A DNA stretch of 64,000 nucleotides from Mycolicibacillus trivialis (GCF_002102395.1 NZ_LQPZ01000028.1:62001-126000); one strand, 5' to 3'; counted from the stretch's first letter, positions 52,594 to 64,000 are shown. Notes: a model not told the origin generated them from the sequence alone. Numbers and translations are program-made.

Positions 52594-53586
52594 ATGCGCG
52601 ACTGGTTGCAGCACGACATCATCGACGGCGGCCGGCTGCCGCTGTTGTGCTGCCTGATCGCGTTCCTGCTGACCTTCCTCATCACCCGGTTCACGGTGCG
52701 CTACATCCGCAGCCGTCCGCCCAGCGCCGCACCGCCGAGATGGTGGCAGCCGCGCAACATCCACATCGGCAGCGTCCACATCCACCACGTCGTCTTCGGC
52801 GTCGTGCTCGTGCTGGTCTCCGGGGTCGCCCTGGTCACCGGGGCCGTCGACGGCGGGGAGGCGCTGACCCTGGTGGCCTCGATAGGTTTCGGCATCGGGG
52901 CGGCGCTGGTGCTCGACGAGTACGCGCTGCTGCTGCATCTGGCCGACGTGTACTGGGAGGAGGACGGCCGGGCCTCGGTGGACGCGGTGTTCGCCGCGGG
53001 CGCGGTGACCGGACTGCTGGTGCTCGGGTTCCACCCGCTGACCTTCCTGCTGTCGATCTGGCACGACACCTCGTCGCTGTGGGTGCGCGCCGGGGTGTTC
53101 TCCAGCCTGGCGCTCACCCTGCCGCTGGCGGTGATCGTGCTGTTCAAGGGCAAGGTGTGGACCGGGTTGAGCGGCATGTTCTTCTACCCGCTGCTGGTGG
53201 TCGGCGCGATCAGGCTGTCCCGCCCGCACGCGCCGTGGGCCCGGTGGCGCTACGTGGACCGGCCGACGAAGATGCATCAGGCGATGGAGCGGGAACGGTG
53301 GCTGCGCCGGCCGGTGGTCCAGGTCAAGCTGTGGTTGCAGGACGTGATCGCGGGGCGCCCCCAGGTCCCCGACGACAGCGCCGTGGACGCCGAACTCGAC
53401 CGGGAGGTCCGGGCGGCCGCCGCGCCCACCATGCCGATCACGTTGCCGCGCATCGTGCGGGTCACCTCCGAGACGGACCCCCCGCCGGGGGGCGCCGGCC
53501 GGGGCCCGGACGCGCGGGCGGCGGCCGCACCGACCATGCCGGTCGCGGTCTACCGGCGCCGCCCGCCCGGCGGATACCACCGGTGA
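52594..53586 (+). CDS. Integral membrane protein with repeated C-terminal motif
   Basis: A 330-residue membrane protein (Rv2180c position) with about six helices. The first is LLCCLIAFLLTFLITRFTV and a middle one is FGVVLVLVSGVALVTGAV; a conserved histidine-rich turn (IHIGSVHIHHVVF) precedes it, and EYALLLHLADVYW follows. The cytoplasmic tail contains two near-copies of RAAAAPTMPI/V-hydrophobic-R. Function unknown. The ATG at 52594 is favoured by the -10 box. It is followed 7 nt later by the exoribonuclease gene. Confidence 0.8.
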   Translation: MRDWLQHDIIDGGRLPLLCCLIAFLLTFLITRFTVRYIRSRPPSAAPPRWWQPRNIHIGSVHIHHVVFGVVLVLVSGVALVTGAVDGGEALTLVASIGFGIGAALVLDEYALLLHLADVYWEEDGRASVDAVFAAGAVTGLLVLGFHPLTFLLSIWHDTSSLWVRAGVFSSLALTLPLAVIVLFKGKVWTGLSGMFFYPLLVVGAIRLSRPHAPWARWRYVDRPTKMHQAMERERWLRRPVVQVKLWLQDVIAGRPQVPDDSAVDAELDREVRAAAAPTMPITLPRIVRVTSETDPPPGGAGRGPDARAAAAPTMPVAVYRRRPPGGYHR

Positions 53587-53593
53587 GGACGCG

Positions 53594-55518
<1,925 letters not shown>

Positions 55519-55528
55519 CCGGTCCCGG

Positions 55529-56812
55529 TCACCACAGCGCGGCCAGGTTGGCGCCCAGCGTCCAGCCGGCGGCGCCGACCATGCCGGTCGCGGCGATCAC
55601 CAGCGCGACCCAGATGAGCACGGTGCGCCGGGCGCGCTGCTGTTCCCAGGCGAATTCGGCCAGCTCGATGCCGGCGAAGAGCCGCGGCTCCCCGCCGTCG
55701 TAGTGGTAGTCGTCGTAGTCGTCGTAGCCGTCGTGATCGTCGGTGTAGTGGTCCGGCCCAGCAGCATCGGGATCGTCGCGGCCCTCGGCGTCGCCGGGCG
55801 CCCCGGCCGGCGGGGGCGCCGCCCAGTCGTCGGGATGCATGGTGAACTGCCGGGTGGTGCGCACCGCCTCGGTGCTCTGCGGTGGCGCCGCGGCGGTGAC
55901 CGCCGAGCGGTGCTCGGCGGAGTTGCGCGGCGCGGGCACCCGGAATTCGGGCAGGTCCAACTCGGCGGCGACCGCGTCGACCGCGGCGGCCAGCTGCCCG
56001 GCGTCGGCGAACCGGCGGGCCGGGTCGCGGTCGGTGGCCCGGGCCACCAGCTCGTCGAACTGCCACGGCACGCCGTCGATGGCGGCGCCCGGCGGGGGCA
56101 CGTCGTGATCGAGGCGCCGGTAGGCCACCGCGAGCGCGGTATCGCCGGCGAACGGGGTGCGGCCGGTCAGGAGCTCGTAGCTCAGGACGCCGACGCCGTA
56201 GACGTCGCTGGCCGGGCCGGCATCGCCGTCCCGGACCTGCTCGGGGGAGAGGTAGGCCGCGGTGCCCAGGATGACGCTGGTGGAGGTGATCCCGGCCTCG
56301 GCCACCGCGCGGACCAGACCGAAGTCGGCGATCTTGACCTCGCCGTCATCGGAGATCAGCACGTTCTCCGGCTTGATGTCGCGGTGGACCAGCCCCGCGC
56401 GGTGCGCGACCGCCAACGCGCCCAGCACCGGCCGCAGCACCGCGACCACGGCGTGCGGCGGCATCGGGCCGCGCTCGGCGAGCAGTTCGCGCAGGGTCCC
56501 GCCGGTCACCAACTCCATCACCAGGAACGGGTGGTCGCCGTCGACGCCCTGGTCGTAGACGGCCACCAGGCCGGGGTGCTTGAGCCGGGCGATGGCGCGC
56601 GCCTCCAACCGGAAGCGGGTCAGGAACTGCCGGTCCCCGGCGTAGCGGGCATCCATCACCTTCAGCGCCACCGGCCGCTCCAGCCGCAGGTCCAGGCCGC
56701 GGTAGACCGTCGAGGTCCCGCCGGTGGCGATCCGGCCGTCCACCCGGTAGCGGCCGTCGAGCAGCGCGCCGTCGAGCAGTGCGCGCGATGCCGGTCCGGT
56801 CACGGTGGACAT
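55529..56812 (-). CDS. pknL: Serine/threonine protein kinase PknL
   Basis: A 427-residue Hanks-type kinase. It has a glycine-rich loop GRIATGGTSTVYRG, ALKVMDARY (Lys), the catalytic loop LVHRDIKPENVLI, the DFG (KIADFGLVRA) and the APE-like LSPEQVRDG. A long juxtamembrane linker includes DHYTDDHDGYDDYDDYHYD, rich in Asp, His and Tyr. The single membrane helix is close to the C-terminus (LIWVALVIAATGMVGAAGW) with a very short tail. ATG 56812 is the start. It is divergent from the Rv2175c-type gene whose product is a known PknL substrate. Confidence 0.94.
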   Translation of the reverse strand: MSTVTGPASRALLDGALLDGRYRVDGRIATGGTSTVYRGLDLRLERPVALKVMDARYAGDRQFLTRFRLEARAIARLKHPGLVAVYDQGVDGDHPFLVMELVTGGTLRELLAERGPMPPHAVVAVLRPVLGALAVAHRAGLVHRDIKPENVLISDDGEVKIADFGLVRAVAEAGITSTSVILGTAAYLSPEQVRDGDAGPASDVYGVGVLSYELLTGRTPFAGDTALAVAYRRLDHDVPPPGAAIDGVPWQFDELVARATDRDPARRFADAGQLAAAVDAVAAELDLPEFRVPAPRNSAEHRSAVTAAAPPQSTEAVRTTRQFTMHPDDWAAPPPAGAPGDAEGRDDPDAAGPDHYTDDHDGYDDYDDYHYDGGEPRLFAGIELAEFAWEQQRARRTVLIWVALVIAATGMVGAAGWTLGANLAALW

Positions 56813-56863
56813 CTTAGGTGCCGGGCGGTCGCGAGGACGGTCACCGACGGCGCGTCCGGTGCC

Positions 56864-56869
56864 TACACT
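56864..56869 (+). promoter_or_regulatory. Leaderless -10 box of the PknL-partner gene
   Basis: TACACT ends 7 nt before ATG 56877. Confidence 0.5.
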
Positions 56870-56876
56870 GGTCGCG

Positions 56877-57281
56877 ATGAGCAGCTTCCCGACCGGCGAC
56901 GACGTCCTGAATCCCGACGAACCCACCTACGACCTGGCCCGGGTGGCCGAGTTGTTGGCGGTGCCGGTGACCAAGGTGCACCAGCACCTGCGGGAGGGCC
57001 AGCTGGTGGCCATCCGGCGCGGCGGCGCCGCGGTGGTGCCGCAGGCGTTCTTCACCGCCGACGGCGACCTGGTCAAGCACCTGCCCGGCCTGCTCGCGCT
57101 GCTGCATGACGGCGGCTACCGTGACACCGAGATCCTGCGCTGGCTGTTCACGCCGGACCCGACGTTGACGATTCTGCATGACGGCGCGACCGAGCAGCGC
57201 AGCAACGCCCGGCCGGTGGATGCGCTGCACTCCCATCAGGCTCGTGAGGTGATGCGGCGCGCCCAGGCGATGGCGTACTAG
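56877..57281 (+). CDS. Rv2175c-type winged-helix DNA-binding protein
   Basis: A 134-residue winged-helix protein, divergent from pknL. The M. tuberculosis Rv2175c is phosphorylated by PknL on an N-terminal threonine, which weakens DNA binding; here MSSFPTGDD offers Thr6. The helix-turn-helix is YDLARVAELLAVPVTKVHQH followed by LREGQLVAIRRGG. The C-terminus is a Rv2175c-type extension (LHDGGYRDTEILRWLF). Start ATG 56877, leaderless. The head-to-head arrangement supports the kinase-substrate relationship. Confidence 0.9.
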   Translation: MSSFPTGDDVLNPDEPTYDLARVAELLAVPVTKVHQHLREGQLVAIRRGGAAVVPQAFFTADGDLVKHLPGLLALLHDGGYRDTEILRWLFTPDPTLTILHDGATEQRSNARPVDALHSHQAREVMRRAQAMAY

Positions 57282-57298
57282 CGGCGAGTCTGGGCGGC

Positions 57299-58810
57299 CT
57301 ACTCGCCGGCGGGCGCCGGCACCGCGCCGACCGGCCGGTCCTGCGGCGCCCGGTTCAGCCAGTACCAGGCGAACACCGCACATCCGGTCGCGATGCCCAC
57401 GTGCAGCCAGGAGTACATGCCGTGCGCCCCGTCCGGGCGGAAGATCACCATCACCCAGGTGGAGAAGCCGGCGATGGCCGCCAACGCCGACCGTGAGGTC
57501 ACCAGCGGCGCCACCACCGCCAGCGGCCAGCTGTAGTACCAGGGCAGCGCGGCGGGCACGAACAGCACCACGAACAGCATCGCCCAGGCGATCCCGGTCA
57601 GCGCCGCACGATCGTCGCGCCGGTAGCGCCACCACAGCAGCGGCAGCGCCACCAGGATGATCAGGATCCCGGCGATCCGGGTGACGTGCAGGATCGCGTA
57701 GAAATCGACCGGCAGCACCAGCCCGCCGACCGCGTGGGTGAGGTTGGCGACCGCGGTCGGCACCGACAGCCAGTTGATGATCTTCACCGAGCCGGCCAGC
57801 GCGGTCAGCCAGCCCAGCCCCACCCCGGCCAGCGTCGAGAGCACCGCGAAGACCGTCACGAACACCGCCAGCGACGCCGCGGTCGCCACCGCGAACGCCC
57901 GCGGCGGGCGGTAGCCGCGCCGCTCCTTCAGGTGGCGCATCCACACCCACACCAGGAACGGCAGGGTGATGCCGGCGGTCGCCTTGATCGCGGTGGCCAC
58001 CGCGATCAGCGTCACCCCGGACAGATGTCGGCCTTCGAAGGTCAACGCGATCCCGGCGGCCATCAGCCCGACCATCAGCATCTCGTTGTGCACCCCGCCC
58101 ATCAGGTGGATGAGCACCAGCGGGTTGAGGACGCACACCCACATCGCGGCGGGGCCATACCCGCCGACGTGGCGGGCCAGTCGCGGCGTCGCCCACATCA
58201 GCAGCGCCAGGCCGGGCAGCATGCACAGCCGCAGCAGCGCGGTGCCGACCACCACGTTGTCGCCCACCAGCATCGTGATCAGCTTGGCGATCAGGATGAA
58301 CGCCGGGCCGTAGGGCGCCGTGGTCGACATCCAGATCGGGCTGACATCCTCGAGCAGTGGGTTGGGGTTGACCACCGGCCCCACCAGGTAGGGGTCCAAT
58401 CCGTCGCGCAGCAGGGCGCCCTGCGCCAGGTAGGAGTAGGTGTCGCGGCTGAACACCGGCACCGACACCAGCATCGGCGCCAGCCAGAAGCCGGTCGTGA
58501 CGATCATCGTCGCCCCGGTGGCCGAGCCGTCGAGCACCCGGCGGCCCAGCCGCAGCCAGGCCACCAGCATGAGGCCGACGCCCAGCCACAGCAGGGCCGA
58601 GGACACCACCAGGCCGTGGCCGAAGCGCAGCCAGGACAGTTGCGCGCTCTCCAGCAGCGGGTCGTGCAACCGGGTGCTGCCCGCACCCAGTCCGCCGAGG
58701 GTGATCAGGGTGGAGCCGGCGAACCCGAGCAGGGCCGGCCGGCCCTCCGGAGCGGTGACGAACGCGCCCAGTCGCTGGCCGACGGTCGGCGTCGAGGTGG
58801 TGCTGGCCAT
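57299..58810 (-). CDS. mptA: Alpha-1,6-mannosyltransferase MptA
   Basis: A 503-residue GT-C polytopic membrane glycosyltransferase using polyprenyl-phosphomannose to extend the alpha-1,6 mannan core of lipomannan and lipoarabinomannan. The first loop carries VFSRDTYSYLAQGALLRDG, where the Asp in the first extracellular loop is the GT-C motif. About a dozen hydrophobic helices follow (FALVAP-free but clear at 57400-58700). It converges with the PknL-partner gene. idsA2, which supplies polyprenyl precursors, lies just upstream with 6 nt between the genes. The M. tuberculosis counterpart is Rv2174. Confidence 0.93.
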   Translation of the reverse strand: MASTTSTPTVGQRLGAFVTAPEGRPALLGFAGSTLITLGGLGAGSTRLHDPLLESAQLSWLRFGHGLVVSSALLWLGVGLMLVAWLRLGRRVLDGSATGATMIVTTGFWLAPMLVSVPVFSRDTYSYLAQGALLRDGLDPYLVGPVVNPNPLLEDVSPIWMSTTAPYGPAFILIAKLITMLVGDNVVVGTALLRLCMLPGLALLMWATPRLARHVGGYGPAAMWVCVLNPLVLIHLMGGVHNEMLMVGLMAAGIALTFEGRHLSGVTLIAVATAIKATAGITLPFLVWVWMRHLKERRGYRPPRAFAVATAASLAVFVTVFAVLSTLAGVGLGWLTALAGSVKIINWLSVPTAVANLTHAVGGLVLPVDFYAILHVTRIAGILIILVALPLLWWRYRRDDRAALTGIAWAMLFVVLFVPAALPWYYSWPLAVVAPLVTSRSALAAIAGFSTWVMVIFRPDGAHGMYSWLHVGIATGCAVFAWYWLNRAPQDRPVGAVPAPAGE

Positions 58811-58816
58811 CGTCGC

Positions 58817-61005
<2,189 letters not shown>

Positions 61006-61027
61006 TCGCGGTGCGGCAGTCGTTGTC

Positions 61028-61717
61028 TCAGTAGTCCTCGTCGGAGGCGGCGGCGAACCCGGGGGAGCGGTCCCGGCTGCGCCAGGCCAGTGCCCCGACG
61101 GCCCCGGCCACCGCCAGCGAGATGACCCCTAGCCAGACCGCGGCACGCAGGAACGAGCGGGTGCTCGGGTCGGTGTAGCGGGCCTCGGCGGACATCGTGT
61201 TGACGATGCCCGGCTCCAGGTTCCACTGGACCATGTCGTCGCCGACCCGGCTGCCGTCGGTGCTGGTCACCTCGCCGGGGAAGGTCACGGTCAGGCTCAC
61301 GTCGGCCTCGGAGTCCTCCAGCGAGGTCAGATCCACGCGGCCCTCGAGGATCACCGTGTCGCCGGCGCGGCGCAACGTCAGGCTCATCCCGGCGGACTCC
61401 GGGTTCATCCCGGCCAGCTGCGGCAGCTCACCGAAGGTCAGATTGGAGAACACCGCCTGCGATCCGACATAGCCGTCGCGGTTGTACTTCGACACCGCGA
61501 CCTTGCGGGCGAACGGCAGATCCGAGTCCAGCTGCGGGCCGGCGTCGGTGTCGCTGCGCGGCTTGGCGGCGGCGATGATCTGCCCGGAGACGGTGTCGTC
61601 GGCGGAGATGGTCAGCGAGGCGCGGACCCGTACACACCCGACCGCCCACGGCACGACCAGCAGCATCAGCAACCCGATCGTGAGCAGGCGGCGGGCGCGG
61701 GTCCCGGGGCCGGTCAT
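61028..61717 (-). CDS. lppM: Lipoprotein LppM
   Basis: A 229-residue lipoprotein. The signal RLLTIGLLMLLVVPWAVGC gives the lipobox Cys at about residue 28; an extracytoplasmic beta-domain follows (RASLTISADDTVSGQIIAAA), and a C-terminal membrane helix (WLGVISLAVAGAVGALAW). In M. tuberculosis (Rv2171) it affects phagosome maturation. ATG 61717 is chosen; GTG 61765, which overlaps the GNAT stop as GTGA, would add 16 residues, an unusually long n-region. Co-transcribed with the upstream GNAT gene. Confidence 0.92.
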   Translation of the reverse strand: MTGPGTRARRLLTIGLLMLLVVPWAVGCVRVRASLTISADDTVSGQIIAAAKPRSDTDAGPQLDSDLPFARKVAVSKYNRDGYVGSQAVFSNLTFGELPQLAGMNPESAGMSLTLRRAGDTVILEGRVDLTSLEDSEADVSLTVTFPGEVTSTDGSRVGDDMVQWNLEPGIVNTMSAEARYTDPSTRSFLRAAVWLGVISLAVAGAVGALAWRSRDRSPGFAAASDEDY

Positions 61718-61761
61718 CGGCGAGCGCCTCAGCTGCACCCGGTCATCGTGCCAGACTCCGC

Positions 61762-62364
61762 TCACAACGGCAGCTCGCGGCCCAGAATCGCGAACGGCCG
61801 CGGGTCGCCGACGAAGCGGTGGCCGCGGATGACGTCGGCGAATCCCAGCCGGCGGTACAGCCGCCAGGCGCGGTTGTCCTCGCCGTTGATCTCCGGCGTG
61901 GACAGCAGCACATGGGTTTCACGGCGATCGGCGAGCAGGCGCCGGGCCAGCGCCTCGCCCAGGCCGCGGCCCTGCGCGGCGGGGTGGATGTGCAGTTCGG
62001 TGAGCTCGAAGTAGTCGCTCAGCAGGCCGTGGATCGTGGCATGGTCGGCGCGTGCGCGGGCCAGGCCCTGCACCACCTGCTGCTGCCACCACTGGTCGGC
62101 GGCGCCGCGGTAGCCATAGGCCACCCCGAGCATCGGCCCGGCGCGCAGCCGGGCGGGGGTCGGTTCCGCGTCGTCGGTGTCGTCGGGCACCGCCACGGCG
62201 GCCACCGCCCGCCAGCCCGGCCGGCGGGTGTGTTCCAGCCACATCCCGGCACGCTGATGCTCGGTGCCCGGCGGGTAGTGCATCGCGTCGACGTAGACCC
62301 GCAGGGCCTCCTGGAGCCGGTCGGCCAACTCGGCGGGGGACAGGTCGACGAGGAACGTGGCCAC
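61762..62364 (-). CDS. GNAT family N-acetyltransferase
   Basis: A 200-residue GCN5-related acetyltransferase. Motif A is LHIHPAAQGRGLGEALARRL (about residues 130-149) with the acetyl-CoA pyrophosphate loop QGRGLG; motif B with YRRLGFADVIRG follows. The M. tuberculosis counterpart Rv2170 is reported to acetylate isocitrate dehydrogenase and other lysines. GTG 62364 is the start. The stop overlaps the potential long lppM start (GTGA). No regulatory domain is fused. Confidence 0.88.
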   Translation of the reverse strand: MATFLVDLSPAELADRLQEALRVYVDAMHYPPGTEHQRAGMWLEHTRRPGWRAVAAVAVPDDTDDAEPTPARLRAGPMLGVAYGYRGAADQWWQQQVVQGLARARADHATIHGLLSDYFELTELHIHPAAQGRGLGEALARRLLADRRETHVLLSTPEINGEDNRAWRLYRRLGFADVIRGHRFVGDPRPFAILGRELPL

Positions 62365-62521
62365 GGCGGTCTTCTCCTCGTCGAATCGGTGGGCCGGCGC
62401 GGCCCCGGGTGGGCGTCGGCTGCCATTATCCGACCCGATTATCCGGCCCCGGGCGCCGCCGCGGGCCCGGGGCGGCTTGCGGTTTCGGGTGAACCCGGTG
62501 GTACCGCGCGGATTGACCTCG

Positions 62522-62527
62522 TATCAT
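62522..62527 (+). promoter_or_regulatory. Candidate -10 of the DUF3040 gene
   Basis: TATCAT in an otherwise GC-rich gap, about 75 nt upstream of ATG 62604; followed by a palindrome at 62539-62552. Confidence 0.4.
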
Positions 62528-62538
62528 GGGGTCAGATG

Positions 62539-62552
62539 CCCGGTGCACCGGG
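62539..62552. promoter_or_regulatory. 14-bp palindrome in the DUF3040 leader
   Basis: CCCGGTGCACCGGG is a perfect palindrome about 12 nt downstream of the -10 candidate, in the initially transcribed region. It may be an operator or an mRNA hairpin. Confidence 0.4.
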
Positions 62553-62603
62553 CGGCTGCATGCTTTGTTAACCACTGAGGGACGCGTCGGCAAGGAGGGA
62601 CGG

Positions 62604-63008
62604 ATGCCACTCTCCGATCATGAGCAGCGCATGCTCGACCAGATCGAGAGCGCCCTCTACGCCGAGGACCCCAAATTCGCCTCCAGCGTGCGCGGCGTGC
62701 GGCTGCGCACCCCGTCGACCCGGCGTCGGCTGCAGGGGGCGGGGCTGTTCGTGCTCGGGCTGGCTCTGCTGGTCTCGGGCCTGGCGTTCAGCGCGACCCG
62801 GCTCGGCGATTTCCCGATCCTCAGCGTGATCGGCTTCGTGATCATGTTCGGCGGGGTGGTCTTCGCGGTCATCGGCTCCACCGAGCACTCCGCATCGGCG
62901 CCCGCCGGCCACGAGCCGGGCGCAGCGCAGCAGCGGCGCGTCAAAGGCACCGGCGGTTCGTTCGCCAGCCGGATGGAAGACCGGTTCCGCCGCCGTTTCG
63001 AACCCTGA
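62604..63008 (+). CDS. DUF3040 membrane protein
   Basis: A 134-residue protein: MPLSDHEQRMLDQIESALYA is the DUF3040 start, followed by two helices (GAGLFVLGLALLVSGLAFSA and ILSVIGFVIMFGGVVFAVI) and a basic C-terminal tail. Conserved in actinobacteria beside the mraZ cluster (Rv2169c position). Strong Shine-Dalgarno AAGGAGGG at 62592-62599 fixes ATG 62604. Function unknown. A clear intrinsic terminator follows. Confidence 0.88.
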   Translation: MPLSDHEQRMLDQIESALYAEDPKFASSVRGVRLRTPSTRRRLQGAGLFVLGLALLVSGLAFSATRLGDFPILSVIGFVIMFGGVVFAVIGSTEHSASAPAGHEPGAAQQRRVKGTGGSFASRMEDRFRRRFEP

Positions 63009-63022
63009 TCGGGTGATCCTCG

Positions 63023-63052
63023 CGGGGCGGCCGACGGCCGCCCCGTTTTTTT
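63023..63052 (+). terminator. Intrinsic terminator after the DUF3040 gene
   Basis: A 10-bp perfect stem CGGGGCGGCC/GGCCGCCCCG with a 3-nt loop, immediately followed by seven T. It is a canonical U-tract terminator, rare in such high-GC genomes. Confidence 0.85.
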
Positions 63053-63147
63053 GGCCCGGGCAGGCCGCCGCGGCGCCCGGAAAGTGATCCAGGACACGCC
63101 GGTGCGGCGGTGCGAGGGCGCGGAATCCGGCGTCGGTCCGGTGCTGC

Positions 63148-63162
63148 CCCCACTTCGCCCCA
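63148..63162 (-). promoter_or_regulatory. Reverse-strand pair of MraZ-type TGGGG motifs
   Basis: On the minus strand TGGGG (63162-63158) and TGGGG (63152-63148) occur with 10-bp periodicity, the same spacing as the mraZ operator downstream but in the opposite orientation. Might be a second MraZ contact or chance. Confidence 0.3.
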
Positions 63163-63289
63163 CTCCGTCGATACCGCGTTGACCTGAGGGTTTCTCACGG
63201 CCGGGCGGGCGCACCGTCACCCCTTACCCCGGCTGCAGGGGAGGAAGTGGGGATGACACCCGTTTGTTACCGCACGAAATGGTTACGAG

Positions 63290-63324
63290 TGGGGGGTTGT
63301 GGGGTATCGTGGCCGGTGTTGGAG
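63290..63324 (+). promoter_or_regulatory. MraZ operator and overlapping mraZ promoter
   Basis: Four direct repeats at exact 10-bp steps: TGGGG (63290), TGGGG (63300), TGGCC (63310) and TGGAG (63320). MraZ rings bind TGGGN repeats separated by 5 bp. The TATCGT at 63305-63310 fits a -10 and lies inside the array, so MraZ would autorepress the division operon. Confidence 0.75.
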
Positions 63325-63365
63325 AACGGAGTGAGGTCACTTCGGGTCACGGCGGGAGGTGCGCG

Positions 63366-63797
63366 ATGTTCCTCGGCACCTATACGCCGAAGCTCGACGA
63401 CAAGGGGCGGCTGACACTGCCCGCCAAGTTTCGCGACACGCTGGCAGGAGGGTTGATGGTCACCAAGAGTCAGGACTACAGCCTGGCGGTCTACCCGCGT
63501 GACCAGTTCGAGCAGCTCGCCCGCCGCGCCGCCGCGGCCTCCCGCAGCAACCCCGAGGCCCGGGCGTTCCTGCGCAACCTCGCCGCCGCCACCGATGAAC
63601 AGCGTCCCGACGCCCAGGGGCGGATCACCCTGTCGGCCGACCACCGTCGCTACGCCAACCTCAGCAAGGACTGCGTGGTGATCGGATCGGTCGACTACCT
63701 GGAGATCTGGGACGCCCAAGCCTGGACCGACTACCAGCAGGAACACGAAGAGAACTTCTCCGCGGCCACCAATGACGCACTCAGCGACATCATCTGA
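63366..63797 (+). CDS. mraZ: Transcriptional regulator MraZ
   Basis: A 143-residue AbrB-fold regulator opening the division and cell-wall cluster. Both DNA-binding repeats are visible: [14 protein letters not shown] in the N-terminal half and [19 protein letters not shown] in the C-terminal half, each with the DxxGR signature. ATG 63366 has GGGAGG 6 nt upstream (63354-63359). The four-repeat operator lies 42-76 nt before the start. Its last 26 bases overlap the rsmH start in another frame. Confidence 0.96.
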   Translation: MFLGTYTPKLDDKGRLTLPAKFRDTLAGGLMVTKSQDYSLAVYPRDQFEQLARRAAAASRSNPEARAFLRNLAAATDEQRPDAQGRITLSADHRRYANLSKDCVVIGSVDYLEIWDAQAWTDYQQEHEENFSAATNDALSDII

Positions 63798-64000
63798 GGC
63801 GCCCGCCCGTGCAGCGTGGCCTCTGCCCGAGCCGACCCTGACGTACTTCCCCAACGCCAGGTTCGCGATATCGGACAGGGACCTCGCTGCGCAGACGGCC
63901 CGCCCGGCCCGAGGAGGACTCCGCAGCAGAATCTCCGGAGGTGTGGCGATGACCGGCACCCCAGCGGACTTCGGCCACGTTCCGGTCCTGGCCGACCGCT
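63772..64000 (+). CDS. rsmH: 16S rRNA (cytosine-1402 N4)-methyltransferase, N-terminal part (truncated by window edge)
   Basis: The open frame from ATG 63772 encodes [20 protein letters not shown], then [20 protein letters not shown], the RsmH core opening, and runs off the window. The same LPExTLxYFPNARF segment is at the N-terminus of mycobacterial RsmH (MraW), so the start lies in the overlap with mraZ, not at ATG 63949 just before the core, even though GGAGG precedes that. RsmH methylates the ribosomal P-site cytosine. It is the second gene of the mra cluster. Confidence 0.85.
   Translation, partial: MTHSATSSEAPARAAWPLPEPTLTYFPNARFAISDRDLAAQTARPARGGLRSRISGGVAMTGTPADFGHVPVLADR

Larger units (their letters stand above)
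63009..63365. other. 357-bp intergenic region between DUF3040 and mraZ
   Basis: The longest gap in the window. It holds, in order, an intrinsic terminator (63023-63052), a reverse-strand pair of MraZ-type motifs (63148-63162), an inverted copy CCCCCACTTC/GAAGTGGGG (63147-63156 with 63244-63252) and the mraZ operator/promoter (63290-63324). No open frame with coding character is seen on either strand. Confidence 0.6.

Noticed and set aside
51178..53580. An 800-codon open frame on the minus strand
   Set aside because: It is the antisense shadow of well-supported plus-strand genes (ATPase end, 116-aa protein, PlsC, membrane protein). Its translation is Arg/His/Asp-rich without domains.

Overview
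The window is about 64 kb of a high-GC actinobacterial chromosome, and gene content and order place it in the Mycobacteriaceae, probably a non-tuberculous species. From glnE to mraZ/rsmH the order largely follows the M. tuberculosis block Rv2221c to Rv2165c (recalled, not searched). Diagnostic genes are a PPE protein, mmpS3, the qcrCAB/ctaE operon with a di-heme QcrC, pimB', mptA, ripC, lppM and pknL with its partner. Many starts sit 6-8 nt after a TANNNT -10 box, the mycobacterial leaderless pattern.

Layout: 1-693 is the end of glnE. 741-5997 is an accessory segment (thioesterase, F420-type oxidoreductase, acyl-CoA dehydrogenase, DoxX, dtd, an AbiEi/DUF559 protein and two small unknowns) lying between glnE and glnA1. 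glnA1 has a GlnR box. 7626-13253 holds an RDD protein and the lipoic acid block (DUF4191, lipA, lipB, an epimerase, dlaT). 13254-14971 holds an orphan PPE-PPW gene with a histidine-rich loop, preceded by a Zur-like palindrome. 14976-26252 holds pepB, an adenylate cyclase, gcvT, ilvE, cobS/cobT/cobU, DUF3043, a glycerate kinase, a HesB protein and adoK.

26266-36856 is the respiratory core: asnB, ctaC, ctaF, mmpS3, a membrane protein, an accessory lipase, then qcrB, qcrA, qcrC and ctaE on the minus strand as an overlapping operon. Together these give most of the III2-IV2 supercomplex (ctaD is not here). 37024-39900 holds trpD and a DEDDh/GIY-YIG/UvrC fusion overlapping tail to tail. An IS110-family element follows (about 39930-41580), with a structured 5' region that could encode a bridge RNA.

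41661-55518 is mainly cell envelope: a Cys-rich small protein, ripC, an HExxH protein without an obvious start codon, pimB', a lower-GC regulator/hydrolase pair, fadD15, two SRPBCC proteins, an ArsA-type ATPase, an acyltransferase, a membrane protein, an exoribonuclease and aroG. The mannosyltransferase expected next to the acyltransferase (Rv2181 type) is absent. 55529-64000 holds pknL and its substrate-like partner, mptA, idsA2, a MetF-like gene, lppM, a GNAT gene, DUF3040, and the start of the division cluster (mraZ, rsmH) behind a four-repeat MraZ operator.

I found no tRNA, rRNA or CRISPR array. The strongest leads are the zinc-linked PPE, the IS110 element with its candidate guide RNA, the regulator/hydrolase island and several gene-structure anomalies.
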